A stretch of DNA of 64,000 bases, taken from NCBI GenBank assembly GCA_001599915.1, contig BCIG01000018.1:310001-374000 (forward strand), written 5' to 3'. This document shows, in pieces, positions 1 through 11,220 of this stretch. Under the pieces are notes generated by a model. That model saw only the letters and a program-made list of their open reading frames with translations. It was not told where the DNA came from and ran no database searches. The stretch's first letter is position 1, and the number at the start of each line of letters is the position of its first letter. The position numbers were made by a program, and so were the translations under genes. Source of the DNA: Symbiotaphrina buchneri. Its lineage: Eukaryota; Ascomycota; Symbiotaphrinales; Symbiotaphrinaceae.

Positions 1-1495
<1,495 letters not shown>

Positions 1496-2704
1496 GATGA
1501 TGGATTAGTTGTTCAATAAAGTAAAGCAAACGATAGAGGTGAACGATGCGCGATGGATTAAGAGGAAGCCTGCGATGGATGGCAAGCTCTCTAAAGTGGA
1601 TTGAGTTGTGGTGGATGGAAGAGTGGAAGAGGGTGAGGTTGATGAGAAGAGGAGCTGACGAAGAGGTAAAGGACGTTCAGTTCTTGTGCGGGAGGCGGGA
1701 CTGCTACTAGTTAAAGTTCCAGCGACGCAGCTAGCGATTACCCAATCGGGGGTGCCGCCTTCACGGAGCGGTGAAAGTGGCTGGGACTCACGACCCATCA
1801 CCGTATGCTGTTAACTTCAGGTATCAAGATTTACATTATTGTTCTCAGTATCTATGGCAGCCTAACTGTCGACAACTAATGACAGAGCATTTGATGATGC
1901 CCTGCGCTGGCACCGCGCAATCAACGTACTTCATACACGCGTCCTGCGCTCGCACAGCTGTGAGAGAAAGTGCCAAGCAGGCTCCTTCAATTCCAATCGA
2001 TGGGAATACGTCCGCTCCTGTGCTCCATTCTAAGCATAAGCATCATGAGGTAGGTTCTCTTGCCAGGTGGTTGGCATCAGCAAGCTACTGCGCATGCCTG
2101 CTCCAGCCCCCGATAGTTAGTAGCAGATACGGAAGTAATGATGGGTTCTGAGCTTGAAAGGACATGCTGGCAATAAGGTAATGAGCACATATGGTGGGGG
2201 TTTAGATATGACTAGCCACATGCCTCGGCGGGGTACGAAGTACCTTCTACATACTTACCTAAGGTACCTTATGTCTCGTCCGGGCAGGGACCTGCACGGC
2301 GAAGCGGATAGACCAGGGCCATCACTGTAAAGGGACCCTATATTGAATCATGTGCACCTCTCTTCTCAGATGTATGTCGCCGTCTAATGTTCGAATAACT
2401 TGATAATCAAGGTATTATTATCCAATGCGTTGTGTGCCTCTCTGTAAGGTACCAATACCTACAGGCTAACGGCGCCGTCCGAAAAAGAAGCTCGCAGAAG
2501 CTAGGGGCAGCTTCGCGAAGGGCCCTGCACTGACCTCACTTTTGTACAAGCGAAAAGGCTTGGGTCTATCTCATGTGGAAAATGAAGATAACGGCAGAGA
2601 ATATATTCGACCCGTTGTTCTGTTCCACCAGCGATCTGTAATCGTATACTCTTATTGATAAAACGAATATCAGTTCTAAGATCGCATAACCAAATATCGC
2701 CAAC
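1496..2704. promoter_or_regulatory. Divergent promoter region, actin / FES1
   Basis: About 1.2 kb between two divergently transcribed genes, with no credible coding exon. A CCAAT box lies at 1742-1746, about 250 bp upstream of the actin start codon. A heat-shock-element-like TTCGCGAA lies at 2512-2519, about 190 bp upstream of FES1. Copies of the window's short GGTACC and GTACGAAGTACC palindromes lie at about 2231-2272. Function of these sites is inferred from motif and position only. Confidence 0.5.
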
Positions 2705-3407
2705 ATGGATCCAGGAATGAAAAACCTGTTGAAATGGGGAATCGAGAACTCCCAACCGTCCAACAATCCCCCCGCAGAAGGCGACGTGCAAACTCGTCCC
2801 GATCCTGCTCGAGGCTTGAATGCAGAGATCCTCGCGCAATTAATGGGCGGTCCATCCGATGCGGATCTCATGAAAGAAGCCATGGCCGCCATCGTGTCTG
2901 ACGAGGTGGACCTGGAGAACAAACTCATAGCCTTCGATAATTTCGAGCAGCTCGTGGAGGGAGTCGACAATGCAAACAATATGGAAAAGCTCGGCTTATG
3001 GGCCCCATTGATCCAGCAGCTCGAGAGCGAGGAGGCAGAGCTGAGGAGGATGGCGGCGTGGTGCATAGGCACTGCCGTGCAGAACAACGTTAAGGCGCAA
3101 GAAAGAGTATGTACTCTCATATTAGGGCTGTCTCTACCGTTCGGTGATGCTAATGGAATTGTAGGTTCTTGCTCTCGATACGATCCCGAAACTCATACAC
3201 CTCGCCCTACATGATGCCGAGGAAGGTGTCCGGAAAAAGGCCATTTACGCCCTGTCTTCCGAGCTTCGCAACTACCAGCCAGCAATAGACATCGCCAGGA
3301 GCAAGCTTCCTGAAGAGATGCTGGAAACAGATTACTTGGACTCTGGAGATATGGAAGGAATTGACAGCATCATGGAGAAGTTAAGGGAGAGGTCCAGAGC
3401 ATTGTAA
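2705..3407 (+). CDS. fes1: Hsp70 nucleotide exchange factor Fes1
   Basis: Cytosolic exchange factor that releases ADP from Hsp70 (HspBP1/Fes1 family, armadillo-like repeats). Exons 2705-3106 and 3165-3407 join in phase 0 to give 214 aa. The N-terminus ([16 protein letters not shown]) is the family signature. It is followed by the Fes1 N-terminal domain (about residues 1-90) and armadillo-like helices including [14 protein letters not shown], then [11 protein letters not shown] across the splice. Length matches the family (about 210-220 aa). The 58-bp intron begins gtatgt and ends tgtag. Fes1 is an Hsf1 target in yeast; an HSE-like site lies upstream. Confidence 0.95.
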
Positions 3408-3975
3408 GGTTCAATCAAGCACGGTCAAACGTGTGCGGGTCATTATGATGGAGCGGCGTTTCGGGTAGAATTCGGGCTGAGGAAAAATAGAGAGGTTTAC
3501 ATCCTCGCGTTGGGTTCACGAATGCATTACCGGCGTTGGGGGAGGTAGTCACATCGCATAGGAGCATTGCGCATTTGCAGTTTCGATTCGGTGGAATGGG
3601 TCTCGGCACTCCGCGTCACAGAGCTTGTCAAGATCAAGTTTGCACACGCGGAATCAAAGTGTACTTATCCGGGTCAACTAGGGAAGAGTTAAATGCCGAG
3701 TCCGGGCTATTGTACTTTTATGGACTCGTACTCCAGTCACAATCGCATATGTTGATGCATCAACCTGAAACGGAGTCCTAGGAAAGAACTGTGATAGTGC
3801 CCACGGCCCACCTGCTGTTATTTGTGCTCGCGATACTATGTCACAAAAGGGACAACCCTAGGGCCTCTCAATGCAACTGAATCCATATCGCCATGCTTTA
3901 AACCTCACAAGGTCCCCAGCTGGGCCACTAAATGATGGCGCAGAAGTAGACAGATCTTGCTGGTCATGCTCCTAA
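3408..3975. other. Convergent intergenic spacer FES1 / VPS68
   Basis: About 570 bp between the stop codons of two convergent genes. It must hold both 3' UTRs and poly(A) signals. No coding or repeat structure recognised. Confidence 0.5.
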
Positions 3976-4663
3976 TCATAGTGCCAAATTGTAAGTGTAG
4001 TCATCTTCCATATTCTGGGATACCCATAGGACAATCGAACTTTGCAAAAGGTTAGTTGTGTGGATCTTTAGAGTTCACAGCCACAGCATCATACCTCAAC
4101 ATGATCAGGCCATTCGCAATGACGTTCGCAACACCGAAGTATAAGGTTGGGAAAGGATATTCGGGGACCACGTATTTTAGAACCATCACAGTCTACCGTA
4201 CGACATTAGTGACGCTCGTCGACAGTAAAGGGATCCGTAGAACGCACCACGGAGCCTGCTAAGCCACCAGCCATGAGCGCGAATCCCAGGAACAGGACCA
4301 GCCTCGCCTTCCAAGCCACACCGTTGCCAGAGTAGCTGAAGCTATCGGCACTCAGCCTGGTCTTATCTATAGAGTTTATAACGAGCATTCCAAGAGCAGA
4401 ACAGATGCCCGGGATCCAGTCGACGAATTTGATATGCACTTCCGAGCCGTTCTTCGGAGAGTGCGAGTAGACGGCGGCATCAACGAAAAAGAACACCCCC
4501 AGGGAAAACTGAGCAAAGTATTAGCCCTATACCTGACAACTCGCAAAGGATATTTGGAGCAAGATCGTACCAATGCCCCGGCGGCATAAACGCCCGCTGT
4601 TCGCATATTGGCGCTGTTCATCCAAGCGGGCTTCGGGAAGCGGAATAAGCGGTGGCTCGACAT
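3976..4663 (-). CDS. vps68: Vps68 / TMEM50 (UPF0220) family vacuolar-sorting membrane protein
   Basis: Small polytopic membrane protein; yeast Vps68 works with Vps55 in endosome-to-vacuole traffic. Exons 4571-4663, 4248-4508, 4095-4192 and 3976-4039 give 171 aa. The reading runs MSSHRLFRFPKPAW, then ALFSLGVFFFVDAAVYS, DWIPGICSALGMLVINSID, LVLFLGFALMAGGLAGSV, VMVLKYVVPEYPFPTLYFG, and ends VLWVSQNMEDDYTYNLAL. This shows four hydrophobic segments as in TMEM50. The last two introns are short (55 bp). The C-terminal exon was found by eye: it restores the family's conserved ending, which supports the splice choice. Confidence 0.9.
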
Positions 4664-5035
4664 GGTGACAAGTGTGCAGCGGTCGCTTTTTCCGCTCTTT
4701 CTTACTCCGACGATGTCTTGCGCGATTCAGGATTAACCACGTGCGCTGAGCTCTCCAGAGAACCGCGAGATAGTGAGGCTGGTAGTCTGAGAGATGCGAG
4801 TGACGATGGCACGGGGCTCGGCGATGATGCAGCCTATGGCTAAGGCCATCCGAAGCTAGCGTCAAGCTACGCGTGCACAGGCATGTTTTGGCATCCATCC
4901 CAAACGTTTGCTTGTCGGATTGGCATTTGATATTGGAGCTCGACAGCTCTGCTTCATAAGCAAATCCACAACCCTAATTGGACATGAGAAGTCCAAAATT
5001 CTCACATACCGTGGCATTCGTGACTCTGACCTACA
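4664..5035. promoter_or_regulatory. Divergent promoter, vps68 / hypothetical gene
   Basis: A 372-bp gap between divergent start codons. It contains a perfect telobox core AACCCTAA at 4970-4977, about 60 bp upstream of the plus-strand ATG. Nothing else recognised. Confidence 0.45.
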
Positions 5036-5584
5036 ATGGCCACCTTTGATGAAGCGGTCCGAAGAGCGGCCGAGTTAGCAAGCTTATCCAAACCCTTGAC
5101 AAGGCCGGAGACAGCGAGGGAATTCGATAAACTCTTCAACTCCAGGGTGCGACAATGGAAACGCAATGGGACTAGAGAGAGTACGAAGCAGTTTGATGAT
5201 CTCTTTCTTAACAGAGTTGGGCCATCTATGGATCATCGTGCGAAACCGCACATGCAGAATACACCAACGTATAGACGCGACGGTGCTGAGAGCGACGACG
5301 AGCTGATTCAATACCAGCCGCCGTACAAGAGTGGGACAGCAAAGGGGTCCCGGCGTATGCCTACCAAGCAAGCCAGACAGACAAGGACCCGACAAGCCAC
5401 ATCATCCAGTTTGGCCTCCACAGCGAAACTGGTGCCTGATCCTGCAGCAAGCGCGAAGCAGAAGCCGCGCGAGCCGATGTCCCCGATACAGGCGACCCGG
5501 AAGAAAGTAGATGCTATCATAACGGACCGCAGTTTGCAGCGGAACCAACTGAAACCGGAATTTGAATTCTCGGATGCGGAGTGA
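5036..5584 (+). CDS. Hypothetical protein, 182 aa, charged and mostly disordered
   Basis: I do not recognise a family. It is a single open frame with a good ATG context (cctacaATGGCC). The N-terminal third is helical and charged (FDEAVRRAAELASL, FDKLFNSRVRQWKRNG); the same region repeats an F-D-x-L-F-x-x-R-V pattern (FDKLFNSRV, FDDLFLNRV), suggesting a short internal duplication at about residues 30-60. The rest is Arg/Lys/Ser/Gln-rich and looks disordered, ending in an acidic EFEFSDAE. It has no signal peptide or membrane segment. It lies between divergent vps68 and convergent vps45 (155 bp away). A nuclear role is possible from its basicity, but that is a guess. Confidence 0.7.
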   Translation: MATFDEAVRRAAELASLSKPLTRPETAREFDKLFNSRVRQWKRNGTRESTKQFDDLFLNRVGPSMDHRAKPHMQNTPTYRRDGAESDDELIQYQPPYKSGTAKGSRRMPTKQARQTRTRQATSSSLASTAKLVPDPAASAKQKPREPMSPIQATRKKVDAIITDRSLQRNQLKPEFEFSDAE

Positions 5585-5738
5585 TCGTGCCCCAGATGCT
5601 CCAATGCTCTTATATACCTGATCCACATAATTCTGGCTTGGAACTTGCGAAAAAGAGCAGATCCTCGCAGAATATAATCGCTTCCCTCGTGTAACGCCGA
5701 CGCCATGCAAATGCTGAACCTGGTCGTCGAAAAGCGGC

Positions 5739-7684
5739 CTACCGATGCGCCGTCTCTCTCCGTAACCGACGGGCGGCCGTTGTGGATGGTGCTTCAGGCC
5801 AACTGCCCACGGCATCCTCGACTTCCTCAAGGAATGTTGTGCTGTTATGCACACTGGTCCCTCCTAACACGACCCTGACACCCGGTGAGCTGGCATTGAC
5901 TTGTGCCACCATCTTCGCTTCCTCGTAAGTTACCCCTCCAACTATGAACAAGATGATGTCTTGAGGCTTATCTCTCGTAGTACCGCCACCTTCGACAAAT
6001 GGATACTGTTGATCTTTCAGGCGACCCTTGATAAGGTTCTGTAGTGTGAGTTCTAAGCGGGGGGAGTGCTGCGTGTATACATTTTCGACTCCTTTAAGAC
6101 CACGAAAACGGTCACGAGCGCCTGCTAATATCGAAGAAGATTCAAAGAGGTCTGAGAAGCCGCCGCCAGCAACAGCAGATGACTGCAAAGAGTGATGATA
6201 GACGAGGAGCTGTGGGATGAGATTGATTCGTTGATGTGGGACGTTCCCTGCTGCTGACAGGAGGTCAAGTAGGATGGGCATCGCGTTAGACGGATTTTTT
6301 TCGTAGCGCAAAGAATAAAGAGCCACCAGGCGTAACTTGTTCTCTGCCGGAACATTGGTCGCTTGTATGATTCTCTGCAGATTCTGCGTAGTATTAGCAT
6401 CGGATGTCTTTTCGAATACAGGAACGCGGGGTAATACTTTGAGGTCTGTCGCATGATTGTCATTGCATGCCAGACTCTGCTCCAGCTCGCTGACCTCGAG
6501 CAAGTTGTCTTCCCCCACTCTCCTGGATAGCTCGCTGACAAGAGTTACATGCTTGCTTACATTCCCCGAAAGTTTGCGAAACTCCGGATAATCCTCCACG
6601 AATCGTTTCATGTCCTCTATGGACTCGATGTTCATGTTACTTTTGGTTTTTGATTGGTATTGTTCGACGTAGTCTTTGATATTACTACCCAAGTCGCCAA
6701 AGTTCTGATACATATTCTTCTTAAAGAAAGGGTCTTGGTCCTGTGAAAGCACAATCTCCTGCCAGCGGTATTATTCGGCGGTCCAAATGTTGCATGGAGC
6801 GGGAGGTCAGCTTACCTTGAGCTCCGGTCTCACATCGGGAACGTCTTTCAGGTCGACGCGTCCGTTGTGAATGCCAAGTAGTTCATGTACCATGGCCTGA
6901 TAAGTCCACTGAGTAAGTAATGGGGTTATAGGATCGTCCCTGCGATCTAGGATGAGAAGGATTGGAGGGGTGTCTGTCTTCCTGAAGTCGAAGAGCTGCT
7001 CCTCTTGCGTCAAATGATACCGGACTTCCGTTGCCAGCTTTTTTGCAAGAAGACTGTTCCGCTCATAACGGATCAAGGGCTTTTTCTTCAAGGATAGTAA
7101 GACAGCGATAAGTCCTTCTGTGCAACGCTGTAGCGCATCCGAGTTCCACATATCGGGGCTATGGCTCCACAATCTTTGCCTTGGGAAGCCCATGTTGAGG
7201 GAGAATAAGTCGGGATTAATGACTATATAATCGGCAAAGTATTCCTGCACGGCGTGGACGACTTCATGATCGTCTGCTTCAGCGAGACGCTCGAGGGAGG
7301 ATTTGCGTATAATGTTGCTGAAGTAAAGGTAGTACTCTCCATACTTTGGTTCCCGGAACTCGTCGATGAGGAATTGTATCGAGTCCGGGGAGGGGCGGAC
7401 GAAGCATAAGCATCGGAGGTGGCGCATCTTCTCGCGCGCCTGATTGTCCAGACGGTCTATGAGATACACTTCGTGGTTCAGTAAGGCGGACTGAGTTGTT
7501 GCGGTAGAGACGATGGACACCTTCTCCTGTTCAGTAACTTAAGGTGGACCAGTGACCAAGAGAGACATACCGTCTCTTTATCCAACAATAATATCTTCAT
7601 CTTCGCCGACGATGCCCCTGTAGCACTGTCGCCCGCAGACACCATCTTGGAGATGTAGCCAGACACAGCCAATCCCAGGTCCAT
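5739..7684 (-). CDS. vps45: Vps45, Sec1/Munc18 family protein
   Basis: SM protein that binds the syntaxin Tlg2/STX16 and promotes SNARE fusion at the TGN/endosome. Exons 7571-7684, 6816-7520, 6438-6758 and 5739-6383 give 594 aa (family about 580-600). Landmarks are MDLGLAVSGYISKMV at the start, LLLDKET joined to VSIVSTATTQSALL, LLILDRRDDPITPLLTQW (SM signature), SELEQSLACNDNHATDLK joined to NLQRIIQ, and IILFIVGGVTYEEA near the end. For the first intron I chose the second AG of the pair gaacag/gagaag because it keeps the family's exact spacing. The third intron (6384-6437) is 54 bp, phase 0 and stop-free. It was called an intron because it has a GCTAATAC branch site and the family has no residues there. 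Confidence 0.95.
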
Positions 7685-8234
7685 CTTGTACCTTTCATGC
7701 AGGCTTGCCCGGTAATCAATGGAAGTAGCCTCAGATATTGGGAGTTTCAGGGTTTGATGCTTTTAATCCTCTTCGGCATTCTTGAGGTTCTGTCCGCCTC
7801 GGAAAATAAAGGAACGATCCAGATAAGCTCAACACGTCTCACCGGCGAGGTCAACCGGACAGCATCACGAGGCTGGGGCGGTGAGGCGGGTCCGAAGTAC
7901 TGAGTACGTTTACCTTAGTGAGTTACGGAGTATTCGTACCTAACTGGAGCCCCGTTGGTTACAGGTAACAGTGTGGTGCTAAATTCACTGAGCCTGGTTC
8001 GGTTTAGGTCCCTTTGTGGCCCTTTCGGCAAGCATGGGACATCGTCATCGGCTGGCTTGTTTGTGGTTCTTCTGTTGCTGCCGGCAGAAAACGTGATGCG
8101 CGCCTGTGGTCTTCCTTGCTTGTGACTCCACCGACCACTTGCATTGGATGCGCCCAATTCTCATCTGAAGTGGCCTTGCCTCCGATGGACATATCTCCTA
8201 TCTCTAACACCGTGGGAGGGCAACACTTTACATC
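7685..8234. promoter_or_regulatory. Divergent promoter, vps45 / ale1
   Basis: A 550-bp gap between divergent genes. No coding exon or clear motif was seen apart from a GAAGTACTGAGTACG-like palindromic stretch at about 7895-7909, related to the dispersed GTAC motifs elsewhere. Confidence 0.4.
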
Positions 8235-10333
8235 ATGTTGCCGTATATCAACGTCCGTATGTACTTGGCTCTCGCTGCAACACATGGCATTGTACTTTTT
8301 CCCGACAGAGACTAATGCGGTCTTCCAACTCCAGCTTTTACTTACGTGTCTGGATTGACGGGGGCCTCGGTCGACGAGTGTACGTCAACTCACATTAATA
8401 GCCTCCTTCCTCGACAGCGACTGATGTTCATCATGTAGTGAAGTTGGTTGCTTCCTTCCTCATCTCGTACCCTCTGGCTGGATTGCTCAAGCGGATTCCG
8501 GATGCAAAACCATGGCAAAAGAATCTCTTCATTGTAGGGTATGTTACGCCTCGCCTTACAATGGTACTCTGGCTTACTGTGATCTCCAAAGGGTCGGATT
8601 ATTCTATCTCGTGGGACTCTTTGACCTGTGGGCTGGCGCCCGCACACTCTTGATTAGCTCTGTCGTCACCTATTTCATCGCAGCAAAGATTGAAGGGCCA
8701 TTCATGCCTTGGATAGGTTTCATTTTCCTGATGGGTCACATGTCCGTCAACCATTTGTACCGACAGTTCGCCAATAATCCCAGCGCTGTGGATATAACAG
8801 GTACGCGACTTTCTTCTGGCTTATGGGTTACGGCTGATGCTGACGCGCAACACCAGGGGCCCAAATGGTTTTGGTCATGAAGGTATTCATACCCCTAAAT
8901 CTCTACAATAGCAGGGCTTATCGGCCTTGACAGTTGAGCGCATTCTGTTGGAATGTCCATGATGGGCGCCTGCCACCGGATGATATGACAGATTTCCAAA
9001 AAGACAGACGGATTACCGAGTTACCAAATCCCCTCGATTATGCAGGCTTCGTTGTATGTGCTGGCCGATTACTTATCAGAAGACAAAACTGGCTGATTAG
9101 AACTAGCTGTTCTTCCCTTCCTTGATGGTTGGGCCCGCATTCGACTATAATGAGTATAAGCGATGGATCGATACTACAATGTTCGATTATCCTCAAGGCC
9201 GGGATCCATCCAAGCGGGCCCCCACAAGAAAGAAGAGGAAGATTCCTCGCAGCGGTACCCCAGCGACGCTGAAAGCTATTTCTGGCTTACTTTGGATAGC
9301 CCTGTACTTGAAATTCTCCGGCTGGTACACCACTGAGCTTCTGATCAGTGACCGGTTCATGGAGTATAACTTTCTGCGTCGTGTCTGGATACTTCATCTA
9401 TATGGCTTCACAGCCCGCCTCAAGTATTATGGAGTCTGGACGCTTACAGAGGGTGCTTGTATTCTCTCGGGGCTCGGCTTTAAGGGAGTCGATCCTAAAA
9501 CGGGTAAAGTATACTGGAACCGGCTTCAAAACGTGGACCCTTGGTCAATTGAGACAGCGCAGAATACCAGGGCTTATCTTGGAGGCTGGAACCAGAACAC
9601 CAATAACTGGCTGAGGAATTACATCTATCTTCGAGTGACACCAAAGGGGAAGAAACCAGGTTTCAGAGCCAGCCTTGCCACTTTCTTGACAAGTGCCTTC
9701 TGGCATGGCTTCTACGCAGGCTATTACCTGACCTTTGTTCTGGCGAGTCTAGTACAGACTGTTGCCAAAAGTGAGATTCGATCGCACGCCCTTTCTGCGA
9801 ATTTGGGCTGATTCGTGCTAGATTTCCGGCGTCATGTGCGACCCTTCTTCTTAACACCTGACGGAACCAAGCCTACTCCATACAAGCGTTATTACGACAT
9901 GGTCAGTTACCTGGCCACCCAGGCAGCCTTCAGCTTCACAGTTGCGCCTTTCGTCATACTCAATTTCTATGCCTGCATGGTCGTCTGGGCACGTGTCTAT
10001 TTCTATTGCATCATTGGGGTCGTGGTGTCCATGGCTTTCTTTGCGTCACCAGGGAAGACTTGGCTAGTCAAGAAATTAAACGCGAGGAACAAGCGGGTAG
10101 CTCCAGGACGGGATACAGAACGGATCAAGGAGCCCGTCCTCGGGCTGCCGGACGACCCTGACAGGGAGCTCGAGGAGATCATGAAGGAAGTCCGTGCGGA
10201 GATTGAGTTCCGGAAGCAAAATGGGATTAAGAGCGACGTGCCGCCCCTAGAGGTGGTAAGAAACGCTTTCAAACAATCAAATAAGGATCTAGGGCTCGAC
10301 GACAAGGAGGCCGTGGGAATGAAGACGGAGTAA
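8235..10333 (+). CDS. ale1: MBOAT lysophospholipid acyltransferase (Ale1/Slc4/Lpt1 type)
   Basis: ER membrane O-acyltransferase that re-acylates lysophospholipids in the Lands cycle. Eight exons (8235-8256, 8335-8379, 8439-8538, 8592-8800, 8857-8882, 8934-9053, 9107-9770, 9822-10333) give 565 aa. The spliced start is MLPYINVPFTYVSGLTGASV, then the hydrophobic core SFLISYPLAGLLKRIPDAKP, FIVGVGLFYLVGLFDLWAG and PWIGFIFLMGHMSVNHLYRQ. The MBOAT region has NTNNWLRNYIYLR (about 325-337, the catalytic Asn region) and SAFWHGFYAGYY with the catalytic His at about residue 374. The C-terminal 100 residues are charged and cytosolic-looking, with no KDEL/KKXX-type signal. Five short 5' exons precede one long exon. 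Confidence 0.95.
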
Positions 10334-11220
10334 CCTCGTGTGCCAGCGCGTCGATGGTCGTTGGAAAGTCTTCATTCATGCTTCATGAATGAGCCATCGG
10401 TTGCAACATATAGTCGCCATAAGAAGGCTTGAACACTCAATTGATTCCGAGATTGCTTGATTTCATATCCAGACGGTGAATTTTAGGGGACGCCACGCTA
10501 GACGGCTTCTCCGACAGTCGGGTTCCTATAACACGTGAGATTCTCGTCTCGCGGGACAAAATGCTGGGGATATAGAAGCAGGATGTCCTTGGAGTAGACT
10601 CAAGCACAAAGCGGACGTCACCTGCATCGCCTCACCTATAGTACGCTCCATACTCAACGTACATAGAAGTCCTTTTGATACGGATGGCCTGCCTAGTCCA
10701 ACTAGGAGTCCAAAACGTTACAAAACAAGAGAGGAACTGTATCGGCCATCTGCAAGACAGAAGATAGGCATGATACGGGTATCCGACATGGTAAACGTGG
10801 AAAATGACACCAGGGGCAGAAAGGCTGGGTTGCGTATATTTACCCGCTTTTCATATGCTGAGAACTTCAGCCAGCATGGTGAAGTCGGGCGGGCACATAT
10901 CACATCATTACGGTTCCGGCAAGGCTACGTTCAATAGCACACCTGGACGAAGCACTCCAAAGATTTCCTAGAGTACAAGGGTATCGGCATCCGCATCCTA
11001 TCTGCATTCCCATGCCAACGTAGAGAGACCCAACGGTGCGCGCAATCCCATGCGGCGCTTCCAAATGCTAGGAGAAGATGCAACCCGAACACGGCTGGAA
11101 AATGACGATCGTCAGATCATGCGAGCATTAAGGCGTACAATGAGCGTGAGAGAGTGTGTGCGTATGGTACAGAATTAGTGAAGTGACAACCAGAGCTTCA
11201 AGGTCGCAGCAGGAAAGGCG
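10334..11220. other. Convergent intergenic spacer
   Basis: About 890 bp between two convergent stop codons. No coding potential was recognised; an inverted CTTCATTCATGCTTCATGAATGAG-like hairpin (about 10370-10393) just after the ale1 stop could form in its 3' UTR. Confidence 0.4.
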
